From contig SAXG01000082.1 of NCBI GenBank assembly GCA_012932865.1, forward strand, positions 1-40,231: 40,231 bases of DNA, read 5' to 3'. This DNA comes from Amylostereum areolatum. Its lineage: Eukaryota; Basidiomycota; Agaricomycetes; Russulales; Stereaceae. The notes below the pieces were generated by a model, which saw nothing but the letters and a program-made list of their open reading frames with translations, did no database searches and was not told the origin of the DNA. Shown piece by piece: positions 18,792-29,261 of the stretch. The position numbers were made by a program, and so were the translations under genes. Each line of letters starts with the position of its first letter. Within the stretch, counting starts at the first letter, position 1.

Positions 18792-18925
18792 GTCAGCGCC
18801 AGCGCCAGCGCGCCAGCGCACCGGCGACCAGCGTCCGCTCAGAGCTCAGCTCCCATCGCCAGCTCCCGCCGGCAACGATAAGCTCCCGCCGCCAGAAACG
18901 ACCAGCGCCCGCCGCCAGCAACGAT
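18792..18925. repeat. GC-rich simple repeat (CAGCGCC / CCCGCCGCCAG)
   Basis: Short direct repeats of CAGCGCC pass into CAGCTCCCGCCGGCAACGA-type units. It looks like low-complexity sequence without a gene. Confidence 0.6.
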
Positions 18926-20581
18926 GACGCAGATACGCGCCGTCGGATGGTCCTAGGTCTGAAGGATGAATGTCACGAATCAGGCTCATGAACAGGTGAA
19001 ATGGCATAGTGAGTAGGCCTACGGCGGTGTGAATGAATGACTCACGACGTTGTTTCAGGGAAATTTTTGATCGCGGCGGGAAGGTCCTCCTAGGGGAGAC
19101 GGGAACCAGGTGAGTACATAACCCATGGCAGACGAGACGACGACTCACGCACCACACCCCGTAAACACGTCCACTGTCTTCCCGACACCTCCCTCTTTCT
19201 GTCCCACGCGATCGACGGCGTAGGGTGGATTCCGTCGGGCCTGCGTACAAGAAGGAAACAGGTTAGTAAGTTCGTGTCGTGCTCCTCGCAGGGGAAGACT
19301 CACCGAATTGTCCCGCACAGTGCACGCACGCCCGAACCAGCACGGCCTCCACCCCTCGGAAACAGATACGCGTAAGCTCTTCCGTCTGTCTGCGAACAAC
19401 GACTGGACTGACCTGGGCACTCGAAGGCGAGCGCGTACGCGGGGCTCCGCCGCGCTCCCTCCCCATCAGCCCACCCATCGACAAGGGGTCGTGTGCGCAT
19501 CGACTTCCCTAGCGTGTGAGCACTACTCACGTTATTGTTAGATTTCGCGTCCTCCCAGCGTCCTCCCCGCACGTCCTCCGGCTGCCATACTGACATTTCT
19601 CCTCGTGCTCCGACAATCCCCAGTACCTTGCGCGACCTTGGGGGGACGGAACGGTCGACGGCCCTGCGAACGAGGTGAGTACCGCCGTGGACGATGGGCC
19701 GCAGTTCACTCACCTGAGTATCCCTGTAGCCGCAAAGTGAACGAGAAAGCGACGGGGGCGGGTGGGTCTTTCACGGAGCGCGTGAGAACGAACAGGTTCT
19801 CACCTTTCGTTGCGCAGGACTGGCACCGTTGCCCAGCGGGTGAGATTGCGGACGACGCGGAGGATTTTTTGGCGAGCAAGAGATGATGGAAGGGAGGGGA
19901 CGGACGGACGGACGGATGAGAAGAGTGGCTTGGAGAGCGGGGCGTGGCGAAGTTGTCATTCTCGGGACGTGGACGGACCACGGCACCCGAATTCAAATGG
20001 ACAGGGTAGTGCCGGTGGTAAATACTACACTCACCAGAAGGGGGTACACGCGGGTCCGCCGTGACAAGAGTCATATGTAGATGAGCACGTACAAAATAGA
20101 ATTGCCGCAGACTTACTGTCGTCTTTTCCCCCAGCGTCGTCCTTCGCGCACACTCCGTAGTCCTCCACTCGAGACCTCAAGGCCTCAGGCTTGAGGCATG
20201 ATGAGCTGGCAGTCGTACCCGGTGTACGCAGTTGTTTCGACGCTTTCGATTGGGTCAAAGACAATGGGGCAGGGCTAAGAGCTGTGGATACGGAGCGGGC
20301 GATGGTGCTACATGAAAATCAAAGGAACTGCGACGCGGGGCGTAACGACATCGAGGAGAATGAACATAGAAAGAGGGAGGGTTGTGTAGAAGGGGAGAGA
20401 AGGGAGACAGGACGAGAAACGTAGATCTCGATACGGGTCATGTTCGAAACTATTTTCCCTAATTTTCGTTATCGTTTTACGACAGGATCTCTACCCAGCG
20501 AAAAAAGCCTTCGCACACCTCCGCTGCACGATTCTCCCAATCTCCCCACAAACTGTACGCGGATTTCTTGTGGTTGGGCAG
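18926..20581 (-). other. Exon-like pieces, unresolved gene region
   Basis: Many potential minus-strand splice donors (GTGAGT) and acceptors alternate with short open stretches. Examples are LLARQKILRVVRNLTRWATV near 19880-19820 and SRKVLGIVGARGEMSVW near 19640-19580. I could not chain them into one frame, and I recognise no family. The spacing suggests one or more small multi-exon genes or decayed copies. Confidence 0.3.
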
Positions 20582-20841
20582 CTAGGAAACGCGGACTGGA
20601 ACGGTTGTGTGGGGAGTGGAAGGGGGGATATCCGAGGGCCTTTGCTTGACAGCAGCTGGAGGGGTATGGGGACCATCGGCAGGCCTGCGCAACGGACGTG
20701 CACTGTGCACGGTGAGTGGCATCGCTAGACCGAGAGTCTGGAGGCTTACCTGGTGGGCGGCCGAACGGGGCCAGCTGATTTCCGGGGAGAACGTTTGGTA
20801 GTAGACGTAGTCACGGAGATTGAAAGGGATGGTTTGCTCAT
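20582..20841 (-). CDS. Small hypothetical protein, 64 aa
   Basis: The ATG at 20841 opens MSKPSLSISVTTSTTKRSPR. Exon 1 (20841-20750) joins exon 2 (20684-20582) through a 65-nt GT-AG intron. The join is in frame and ends at TAG. The product is Ser/Thr/Pro-rich and basic, with no domain I know. It could also be the N-terminal part of a longer gene if the stop is an error. The fit of the splice phase is the main support. Confidence 0.4.
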
Positions 20842-21101
20842 GGTGGATTGAGAAGGTGAGGGTGCGAAGAGACGTGGAAGAGGCCGACAGGGCTGAGAAT
20901 CAGGTAAGGTCACGGTGAGTGCGAGGTTGAAGACGGAGACGAAACAAACGAAATGAGAGAGATGTTGAGTTGCAGCCGCGTTTCGTTGAAGGACATGTCC
21001 ATGCGTAGAAAGATGTACCATGAATGAAGCATTTTGAAGTTTTTGGCGCTTGACCCGGTAGTTGCACTACATGCCCTTGACCGTCGGATTGGGCGGTTTA
21101 C
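20842..21101. other. No independent gene seen between two minus-strand exons
   Basis: This stretch starts with a donor GTAAAC right after the exon at 21102-21308 and contains an acceptor-like TTCTCAG before 20896. It could therefore be an intron or an intergenic gap. No motif is present. Confidence 0.3.
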
Positions 21102-21308
21102 CTGACTGTAGGTCCAGCCCGACGATGTTGCGGCCCGTGTCAAGTCTTGGCTAGTCCATTGATCGTTTAGCCGGTGGTGGTGGACAGCCTTCCGAAAGCG
21201 TTCTGTATCTTCCTCCTCCCGGTTCTCGACATTGTTGAGGAACTCCTCGACTTCCTCTAGTATTCCGTCGAGATATGCAGTTTGGATAGTTCGCCAGTGA
21301 ACAGTGCG
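21102..21308 (-). CDS. Exon of an unknown gene, 69 codons
   Basis: This is a 207-nt open stretch between an acceptor (CACGTAG) and a donor (GTAAAC), without stops. It contains TVHWRTIQTAYLDGILEEVE and EEFLNNVENREEEDTERFRK, an acidic helical character that looks like real protein. A further candidate exon on the same strand lies near 21659-21550 (PSGHVQRSMRPYTTKTRN). I do not know the family, and the full gene is not resolved. Confidence 0.4.
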
Positions 21309-22161
21309 CTACGTGTCTCGGCCGCGGCGTAATGTTGTGTTCGTACGATATACGGACTCTGAAACCACGGTGCTTGTCTCAGTCGTAGGAAGGATTCGTG
21401 GCCGCCGAGATGTTGGTGTTCTGGCAGAGGTGGTAGGGGAGGAGAACAGGAATCGCGTGGGGAAGAGGGCGGATAGGACAGTGAGCACGGGAGACGGAAG
21501 GGGAAAATAAAGATGAGCAGACGGAGACAGACGATCAGGATACGCTCACCTCCGCAATCAACCCTATCCACCCGCATCGATCCTACTAGCGTCGGCGCGT
21601 TTCGCGTTTTCGTGGTGTATGGGCGCATAGAGCGCTGGACATGACCGCTAGGCCTGAAAAGTAGAAGGTGAGTGCGCACAGATCATTGGGGGGAGCAATA
21701 GTACTCACCCGATGCGCGCGACGTTCTCGCGTTTCCGGAGACGTGGCGAGAACGAAGGCGGAGGAAGAAGCGAGGCGCGATTGCTATTGGGGGATGAGAG
21801 TGTGGTGGTGACCGTTCGACGCGCCGCCCAAGAGACAGCCAGAGTGATGGAGCTGGGGACGACGTCTTCTTGTTATTCGTGGCAGCCGCCGTCGCGGGAT
21901 AGTTGATTCGAGGAGGGAGCTGGCGCCGTCGTCGAGGGAGAGAGACATGTGTGAATTGATTGAAGGAAGACACGGGAATATGCGAGGTCAAGGACGCGGC
22001 GCAGGTTTGCTCTTGACACCTCCAACATTCCTCTTATTCTTGTCCTTGTTTGTCCTTGCTCTTGCGCCTTTTTTTCCTCGCCCTTTCTAACACTCATTCA
22101 TCATCTACTGTAAGCCTTCATATTTATCACCAGTGACCTCGAGTTCTACCTTATACTGTAG
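21309..22161. other. Unresolved; possible upstream exons on minus
   Basis: Minus-strand frames such as MSVRKGEEKKAQEQGQ (ATG near 22097) and the stretch around 21659-21550 may be 5' exons of the gene at 21102-21308. No frame chain could be confirmed. A T-rich tract near 22060-22080 precedes the gene at 22162. Confidence 0.3.
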
Positions 22162-22517
22162 ATGCCGCCCAACTTCACCATCTCGAAGAGGGCTATGGAG
22201 GCTTTAGTTGGCTGCATGCGACAGGTGAGTATGACCGTGACCGCTCTGCTACAATTGACTGACCTTCTTCCAAGCACGGCGCCTTCGAGAAGGTCGCCTC
22301 CGGCGTTGCGACGGCGAAGCCTGGCTCGCTCGCCTGGCGTCCACCGCGGAACAGCGGGGTCCCCTTCCGACTCGTCCACGGCGAGATCTTCACCAGGGGG
22401 ACGTCCCGGTTGAGGAACGTCGTCCTTCGGGACGAGGACGACGAGAAAAAGGGCGTCGCCGAAATCCCGGTGGCGAACATGACCACCGAAGACTTCTTTG
22501 GTGAATTCAAGGCGTGA
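22162..22517 (+). CDS. Hypothetical small protein, 101 aa
   Basis: The ATG at 22162 starts MPPNFTISKRAMEALVGCMR. Exon 1 (22162-22224) joins exon 2 (22275-22517) across a 50-nt GT-AG intron in phase 0. Exon 2 is open for 81 codons and reads HGAFEKVASGVATAKPGS, PFRLVHGEIFTRGTSRLRNV and IPVANMTTEDFFGEFKA, then TGA. Balanced amino-acid use over the whole exon supports a real gene. I do not recognise a domain. It looks like a small soluble protein and has no near neighbour on the same strand. Confidence 0.6.
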
Positions 22518-23681
22518 TGAACCCGTCGGGGGTAGTCGAGGGCGTCGGTCACCGTTTTCTTGTGTATAATTTGTATTTGGCGAACTGGTTGAATTGACGC
22601 TTATGATGCTATGTGAAGATTAGCTAGCACCGACCAATTGAGGAAGAACGAGGGTAAAGAAGGGCAGTGGCGGCGAAATAAGGGAAACATGATATATTTC
22701 ACAGCGTTGCCACTCAGTATCTTACATAGAGAAACTGGTGTAAGGTCCTCGTCCTGACCTCGCCATCTTGATAGGCCAGCCGAGCACTGGATGAATCGGC
22801 GCGAGTCGTACCCTTGGATGCGACAGGTGCGCTTCTCCATCCTTGCCAACTTCCACTCTCAACAAGCCCTGGAAACAAAAAATGAAGAGGTCAGTCTCTC
22901 GCAAGTGCCCCATAAAGCTCAAAGAAAACGAACCCACAAACGAGAAAAAATCGCCCGAAGCCGATCGCTGTATTGCTACCAGCGCGCGAGTCCATCTAAC
23001 TGTGCACAAGTATGCCCTACCACCAGCTACGGTTCAGGCGTGCGACCGGGCTGAGGAACAGACAACGGATCGAAGATGTCTGGTACGCCCGTCGCAGGAG
23101 CGTCGCAGGAGCGTCGAAGAGAAAATAGGCCTCAGGAGCGACACGAACACGCTGTAACATACAGTTGTGTTCGAAAACAGGTCTATAGGAGTGGTGAGGC
23201 TCGTCGTAAAACCATTACAGCCGTAAAGGCTTACGCAGTTCATCTTTGGGAGCTGGTTTTTGAACTTCTCGAACGCAGGCCTGGACGTGATTGACGATAA
23301 ACTCATCCAAGTCCGAGAACTCGTATTGGCCGTCAATGATAAGCTGGCCACTATATGGCCCGAGGGATTCGTGTTGGGCTCGACAACATCTACAGCACAG
23401 AATGAGAGAGGTACGTCCAGCAAGTGAGGCTCACGAACCGATGTGTTGGTAAAGCTTCTCGTCAACCTTCCACGTCACGAAAAGGTGATTGGAATCCTTG
23501 GATGTAGGGGAAATGCGACATCGCCGCGCTGCTGTTTGTCCAGATAGATTTCTGCTTGCGACGAATTAGAGTTGTGGAAGTTTGGGTGATTCACGAGCCA
23601 TCGCGCTTTGTCCGTCTCAGAACGCTTCATACGACGAGCATTTCCTGACATCGTTCGTATTGAGGATGGTTCCACGAGTCG
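22518..23681 (+). other. Remnant exons, no complete gene
   Basis: An open frame at 22843-23157 is Lys/Arg-rich without motif. An exon-like stretch at about 23281-23411, between an acceptor (CGAACGCAG) and a donor (GTACGT), reads LDVIDDKLIQVRELVLAVND, then KLATIWPEGFVLG. No chain of exons could be made across the region. Confidence 0.3.
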
Positions 23682-24530
23682 TCATGCTTCACCCTGGCTC
23701 GAGGAGCGAGAGGAACTTCTGGCCAAGAGAGTAGATGCGCCAAAGTTCCTCTTGATTTGATTGAGGAGGTCGAGTATCGAAGAACGATATATTATCTCCC
23801 TTTTGAACCCATCTATTGGGCACCTCAACTTCCAGGCCCTTCTAAGCTCTGTTTCAATCCTGTGACGCCCCATCCGTCTCCTCTCCCGCTCTTCCTCGTC
23901 TATGATGCCCACCCAATCCTCTTCATCGTCCTCGTCCTTGTAGAGGCCAGTAGCTTCCTTCCAGATGTTCTGGATATCTCGTGGGCGGGGAAGCGCATCG
24001 AGGTCTTCATCGGGATCCTGAAAGGTCATGGGGTTGGCGTGCCAAAGCCGGACGTCTGGGCTTTGCGACCCTCGCGTCCTTGTCACTGGCGAGCTGTGGA
24101 TCCAGTTGGGGGAGGAAGCCTCCAGGGCCATAAGGAATCGGAAGCGAGCGTCGAGCACAGTTTGGCCGGACAGGCGTGAGGTCGTTTGAGTCAAACGCTC
24201 GGTGGGACATCCTTCCGAGATCTGGTCTCCGCTTGCAGCCTCCGCCTTCGTTGTTGATGCTCCGGTTCTTGTCTCCGTGATGTTGAACTGTTTTAGGGCC
24301 CCTCGCGAGGGCGAGGAATGGAATCGTCGGTACGTTGACGGTGGTCGAATGATATCGCGGGCCGTGCGTCCTGGCCGTTGAGGGTGGGGCGTCGCTCGGG
24401 CCTTCATCGTCCTTTTGGCCACTATTGTGGTCCAAAACGACGACAGGGCCTGGGCTCTTCTCCCAAGGCGGTAGGTACGTTGAAGGCGGTCAGATGGTAT
24501 CGTGGGCCGACGAGAGCTAAAAGTGCGCAA
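23682..24530 (-). CDS. Hypothetical protein, basic then acidic, up to 282 aa
   Basis: One uninterrupted minus-strand frame ends at TGA 23682. There is no ATG at its beginning. An acceptor-like CTTTTAG lies there, so the true start is either a Met about 40 residues in (MKARATPHPQRPG) or an upstream exon. The C-terminal half has an acidic segment (LYKDEDDEEDWVGIIDEEER) followed by a basic helix (RERRRMGRHRIETELRRAWK). I know no family for it. A weak internal duplication (24327-24370 against 24474-24510) lies in its N-terminal part. It points the same way as the left-arm gene copy. Confidence 0.45.
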   Translation of the reverse strand: MRTFSSRRPTIPSDRLQRTYRLGRRAQALSSFWTTIVAKRTMKARATPHPQRPGRTARDIIRPPSTYRRFHSSPSRGALKQFNITETRTGASTTKAEAASGDQISEGCPTERLTQTTSRLSGQTVLDARFRFLMALEASSPNWIHSSPVTRTRGSQSPDVRLWHANPMTFQDPDEDLDALPRPRDIQNIWKEATGLYKDEDDEEDWVGIIDEEERERRRMGRHRIETELRRAWKLRCPIDGFKREIIYRSSILDLLNQIKRNFGASTLLARSSSRSSSQGEA

Positions 24531-25344
24531 GAGGTGTGGAGAGAAGGGGAAGAGGAACGCCTATGGTGGTAGCGCCTTGGCAGACGAGCTCAAACTCCGC
24601 TGGGATACGAAAGCTTGTCCGCACGTTGCGGTAAAATTTTCCGCCGCGACCAACGCGCGCGGGACAAGGCGCAAGGCGTTGCTGGAAAGACGTCCGGGCT
24701 CGGGGTGTCAGCGGGGATGCACATCGTTCGCGGCTGGATACGTCGTCATGAACCTTGAGGATCTGGCGGATGTGTCCTAGGAAACGAAACGGTCAGACGT
24801 ACGCCCAGGGAAAGCTGACACGGCCGCGTACCTTGTTCCATACCTCGACATCGCACCCCCTTGTCGTCGTCCAACGGGTTGTCCGCCGCGTCTGATGCAC
24901 GTCGGGACAGGGTGTCGCTGGAAAGGCCTCCGGGATCGGGGTGTCGGTGGTTAAGGACCTGGCGCCGCGTCGGCGTGCTTTCCATCGGCGACGGCGACAG
25001 TGAGAGGCCATGGATTGCACCTCAGCGTCGGGTTTGCCCTTCGACTCTCGAACGTTGACCGAGGCGGCAGCAGTGCAAATCTGGGTGGTAAAGATGAGAG
25101 GCTACGGGCGTGGACACGTAGGGATCGAACGTACGCATGCATATGTTCAAACGTCCATGGAGCCTTGGAATATTGACCCGCGGCCTGTTCCTTCTCCTTG
25201 TGGGATGCGGCCTTGAAATTGACGGTGGGAGGGGAGAATACGTGTACTGTGCGCGTAGTGGTCAGCATGGAGAGTTTGGAAAACGAAGCAGTATATGTTT
25301 TCGAACTCACTCGCCGGGTGGTGAAAGGCGGTTGCGTCGTCCAT
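24517..25344 (-). pseudogene. Left-arm copy of an unknown multi-exon gene
   Basis: This is the inverted copy of the gene at 34588-35436. It starts MDDATAFHHPA at 25344. Inside the repeat it has the same exons and the same GTACGC...CCTAG intron, and then HIRQILKVHDDVSSR. Beyond 24730 the sequence differs from the right copy and runs on open as ERCASPLTPRARTSF to a TAG at 24517-24519. So the arm boundary cuts the gene inside an exon and gives the two copies different C-termini. One residue differs inside the shared exon (Val here, Ala in the right copy). The function is unknown. Confidence 0.35.
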
Positions 25345-26146
25345 GACGGATCGCCCACTGTTTCCTGCTGTCAGACGAGCACTCGAGCGGTATCTGGAAT
25401 GGTGAGAAGGATGGTGGACAGGTTGTATCAGGAAGACAGCCCGTGACAAGCGGCGTGCGTGCGCACCTTCCGAAGCCCTTCTGCCTCTGAATCCCGTCCT
25501 CCTGCTTGCTTACGCCGACATTGAATCATCGAATAGTCGACGACTCGTCCGACGTGAGGTCTTGAGCGCGCACACGCCAGAGCATCGAGTGACGACGTGT
25601 GCATCTTGCCGATTCTTGTGCGAACTGCGAGGCCGGCGGGACGCGGCGGGAAATTTGCGTGAACGAAACTTGTTGGCTCTCGTCTCAAGGAAATGAGCCA
25701 CTGGCTTGCCGGGAAACCTACGCTAACGAAGAGAGGTAAGTCTGGTTTCACGAAGTTGGGTCACTCACTCCTTACCGGTACGCACAGGAGAGGCCGATGG
25801 ACAGAGGGTCAGAGGCTAGAGGTGTGGCCTGGTGTGGCCGACTTGAAAGTTGATGGCGACTTGCCACTCCAACCCTACGCTGCTGATGTAATCCAGCCGC
25901 GTCGCGCGTTCGGCCAACCCACCCTCTCCGGCGCACACCCGCCGTCTTATTTTGCTTGTTCTCCATTCACTGGCCCTCGTGTGTGCTGGCCCCCGTGTAT
26001 GCGTGTCTACAAGCAGGCTTAACTAGGCTTAAGGTCGAGATTCCTCTAAAGTAGTACAACTGAAGTATGCCACGCGCATTGAGTGCGCCGCATGACTGCG
26101 AGCAGCTCCCGATGCGCGCGTGCATCCGTGTTCTTGGCCTCTATGC
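24730..26146 (+). repeat. Left arm of a 1417-bp inverted repeat
   Basis: Every position x pairs with 59932 minus x in the right arm, so there is no length difference over 1417 bp. I found one mismatch, near 24750. Outside both ends the sequences are unrelated. The arm holds exons of an unknown gene and several antisense frames. Confidence 0.95.
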
Positions 26147-26504
26147 TGCATAACCCTCTAAAACCTCGCATGCGCACAACCCCTTCCGTAAGTAGCATAC
26201 ATCTTGAGGAGTACCGAATCATAACGAGCAAAGCGACAAGAAAGGGCGACAAGCTCGTGATCGTGGTGCTGGACAATCTTGCTATATGTGCGAATGTACG
26301 TCAGTGCAGGTGATCAATTCGTGTGAGGATTGGAGGACAGTGGACACATCGGAGACCAGCGCACGAGGCCTCAGGCCTAGGGACGTGATACTACAACTAC
26401 AACAACTACACCACAACAACAAAAAGCACAACTGATACTACTAACACTACTTGTACACAGTTATATGTATTCTGAACGCTCCAGTACGACAGGTGCCCCA
26501 TTCA
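26147..26504. other. No gene; ACAAC-rich tract
   Basis: This lies between the left arm and the 3' end of the membrane-protein gene. An (ACAACT)-like tract at about 26391-26435 is the only striking feature. It may be the 3' untranslated part of the minus-strand gene at 26505. Confidence 0.5.
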
Positions 26505-27339
26505 TCAGACGACAACTGGCTTATGAGTACACAAAAACTTGATGAAAACCACCCCCACGTGAAGGAAAGTCATGACGGCGAAGGTAAAAAATATGAGCGA
26601 GCACAGGAAGAAGTGGGCCGACATCGCCACGTAGGAGAAACCCTTCGTGACCGACGTCCAATCTGACCCCGGACCCTGATACAATCCGTCATTAGTCGTG
26701 ATCCCCAAACAGAGAGAAGCCGTCTCTTACCATGCGGGTTGTGGCAACAGACAGTTCCTTGTAGGAAACTCTATCGTCCTCGTCTTTGGTGCTAGACTGG
26801 GCGTCGAAGTACTCCGAGGTCGCGTCTGAGTGACTGGAAACAGCCGGTCTCTCTGTTATCGTATCATCGTTCTGTGAGCACCTGCCAGTCAGCAGTGAAG
26901 TAAAGACGACCGATCAAACGTGAATATGACCTCGAAAAATGTTCTTCTTATGGAAAGCTGGCCCTCGGCCACGGCTTGGATAGGCTGAAGTACAGTGCCT
27001 TTGAGAACCCCAATCGAGGATGACGGGTGTAAAGATACTGACCATGTAGAATGTAAACTCCTACAGGACGAGTTTTGTAAGGATCGGGGATAACGTTAGC
27101 ATCCAGGACGTTAAGAATTACTTACCGTGGATGGCACATGCATAGCTTCACGAGAGGGGGTGTTCACAGACAGCATGCGACGTCGATTCTACGTACGGTC
27201 GAGTCAGCTTCTTCTTGCGTCATACCTACATAGAGGGACTTACAAAGAGGTTGATAGATGACACGGGTTCCTGGCTCCGTCGCTGCCTGGATGGGCGAGG
27301 CTCGACCAGTGTGAATCCGCGTTTAGAGACGAGAGCCAT
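26505..27339 (-). CDS. Small membrane protein, 180 aa, six exons
   Basis: The ATG at 27339 opens MALVSKRGFTLVEPRPSRQR. Exons are 27339-27244, 27188-27126, 27060-27043, 26984-26931, 26871-26731 and 26675-26505. The five introns are GT-AG, 55-65 nt, and all in phase 0. The middle is polar (TERPAVSSHSDATSEYFDAQ). The C-terminus has a long hydrophobic segment (YVAMSAHFFLCSLIFFTFAV to VGVVFIKFLC, about residues 139-173), long enough for one or two membrane passes, and ends THKPVVV. There is no signal peptide. The family is unknown. It is divergent from the WD40 gene, which also has a C-terminal anchor. Perfect phase over six exons is strong support. Confidence 0.7.
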
Positions 27340-27715
27340 TTGAAGAAAATGTTAGAGCAGGAGCGGAAGGCGAACTTGGTGAAAGCTGCAATGGGGAGAG
27401 CGGAAGACATAGTCGTATAGAATTTATACTATCCGCCCGCACTGGGATATCGGCGGTTGTGAATGTAGAATGGGAATGCGTATGAGCAGCCCGTCAATGG
27501 CGAATGGCAAGCCCGAGGCGGCCCCGATTGATAGATCGATAGATCCCAATGCGCGGACTCATTATAACTCATTGTTCAGAATATCTCGGATCTACGATAC
27601 CAACCGGGTCTCGCCAATGACGTCACAGGTACTTACGAGTACGAGTTTCGTGCGTCCGACGTGACCGCGTAATATGCGAAGTGTTACCGTTAGAGAGAGG
27701 CTACGGTCCACCATC
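27340..27715. promoter_or_regulatory. Shared intergenic region of two divergent genes
   Basis: The 376-bp gap between the ATGs at 27339 (minus) and 27716 (plus) probably contains both promoters. A repeated GATAGATCGATAGAT lies at 27529-27543. No clear TATA box is seen. An in-frame ATG at 27674 could extend the plus gene by 14 codons. Confidence 0.4.
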
Positions 27716-29261
27716 ATGACCTTCGCTCCATATTTCTACCAAGCCACGCTACGAGGCCACACACGTCCTATCAACTGTATTCGATTTTCCGATGATGGCG
27801 AGTTTGTTGTCACTGGTGGTGAGAAAAATGTCGCCTGTTTTCATCCACTATCTCACCGGCAGCAAAGGTGACGACTGGCTTGTTATTGTTTGGGCGTCAT
27901 CGAGAGGGAAAATTCTCCAGACCTTCAATCCAGAACTCGGCCCTGTGACTTCTATTGAGCTGTTCTCTCATGGTCCGGATCAGTGGCTTTTTCTTGCAGG
28001 GGCCAGTGGTTGCATCCAATTACGGCGAAAAATGCCTGGAGAGGTGAATCTTTCACATGCAGTGTATCTGATGATTGGCTTAGGCAGCGATGCCCAAAGG
28101 TATCGTTCGAACACACAGTTACATCTGCTGTGCTCGACCTTCAAGTCGAGGCGATGGCTCTCAGCGACTCTCATGAACTCTTGGCTGTGGTTGGCGGGGG
28201 GAGGTTGGCTATACTGCGAATTAATTGGGACGGCACTCGTAAGTTGCCATGCTGCGACTAATTGAACCTCCGTTAGGCTGAAATCGTCTTGTCATAGCAT
28301 CCCTTGCTCCAGCTATTCGACATCCTGGTATTGCCGAAGCAGCCCTACCCTCGTTGGCTCGCAGTGTTTTATTTTTCAACGACGATCGATCAATTATGGT
28401 TGGCTACCTAGATTCCAAACAAATGTACGACCTCCTTGTCAGGCTCGCATTTATTCGCGTTGACTCATGAGCCAGTGTGGCCTGGAACATCGAACCCTGG
28501 CAACAAATGTGGACATGTCGTGTTCAAAAACGAATGTGCGCACTTACGTTTCTGGATATAACAGCCAACTTACTTGTTGCGGATAGTGGAAGCATGTCAT
28601 GGTCCTCCGAGACGCGCCACCTTCTCATATGGAATTTGGATAACGGAGTGGATCTTTATCAACTGCATGAGGATGGACAACTGCGATACCTACGCAAACT
28701 TCGAGTCAAAGTGAAGAGGAACTTTGTGAAGCTCGTCGCTCTCGTACAACATGGTCGACTTGCTGTGTCGGGTACCGACAAAGGGGAAGTGAACCTGTGG
28801 GATACAGATTCTGGTGTCTTGGTTCAGACATTGATACACGGTTCCGGTACGGACTCTTTTCATCTTCATCACACCAGGCATTCATATTATTCAGGGACTG
28901 AAATAATACAGATTGTTGTGGTATAGCACCTTTAAACTCACCTTTACTTGTTATATTGACAGCCGTATATCCTAACCTTCCCTAGGGCCACACTCGTCAA
29001 TTCGGCTCTTATCAATTGGCAGGAGTGTCGATGAGCGATCGTCCTGAGGTCAAGATCTGGGTAGCATCGTCGGTAAGTAGCTCATCTTCAGAATAAAACC
29101 ACAATGCGTACCAAGACTGAATTTAGAATTATGACGACGCAAAACCACCGCCGTGGAAAGTTGCTGCTGCATCGGTGACTACAACTTTCCTGTTAATCGT
29201 GATGATTGTTTGGGCACTCGTTGGATGGGATATCATTGCAGATGGACTTCGCAAGCTTTGA
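27716..29261 (+). CDS. WD40-type protein with C-terminal membrane anchor, 374 aa
   Basis: Nine exons join without frame errors: 27716-27818, 27868-28043, 28088-28238, 28298-28424, 28476-28535, 28587-28846, 28895-28920, 28986-29072 and 29127-29261. WD40 blades are visible in LRGHTRPINCIRFSDDGEF followed by VTGGDDWLVIVWASSRGKI, in AVSGTDKGEVNLWDTDSG and in PEVKIWVASS. These form a propeller for protein binding. The last exon has a hydrophobic helix (VTTTFLLIVMIVWALVGW, about residues 347-364), so the propeller is probably anchored in a membrane, facing the cytosol as a tail-anchored protein. The 44-nt intron at 28044-28087 is short but removes an apparent frameshift. The start at 27674 is an alternative. 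Confidence 0.75.

Noticed and set aside
28026..28090. Apparent frameshift in the WD40 gene at an A-run
   Set aside because: A 44-nt intron (28044-28087) restores the frame, and all nine exons then sum to a whole number of codons.
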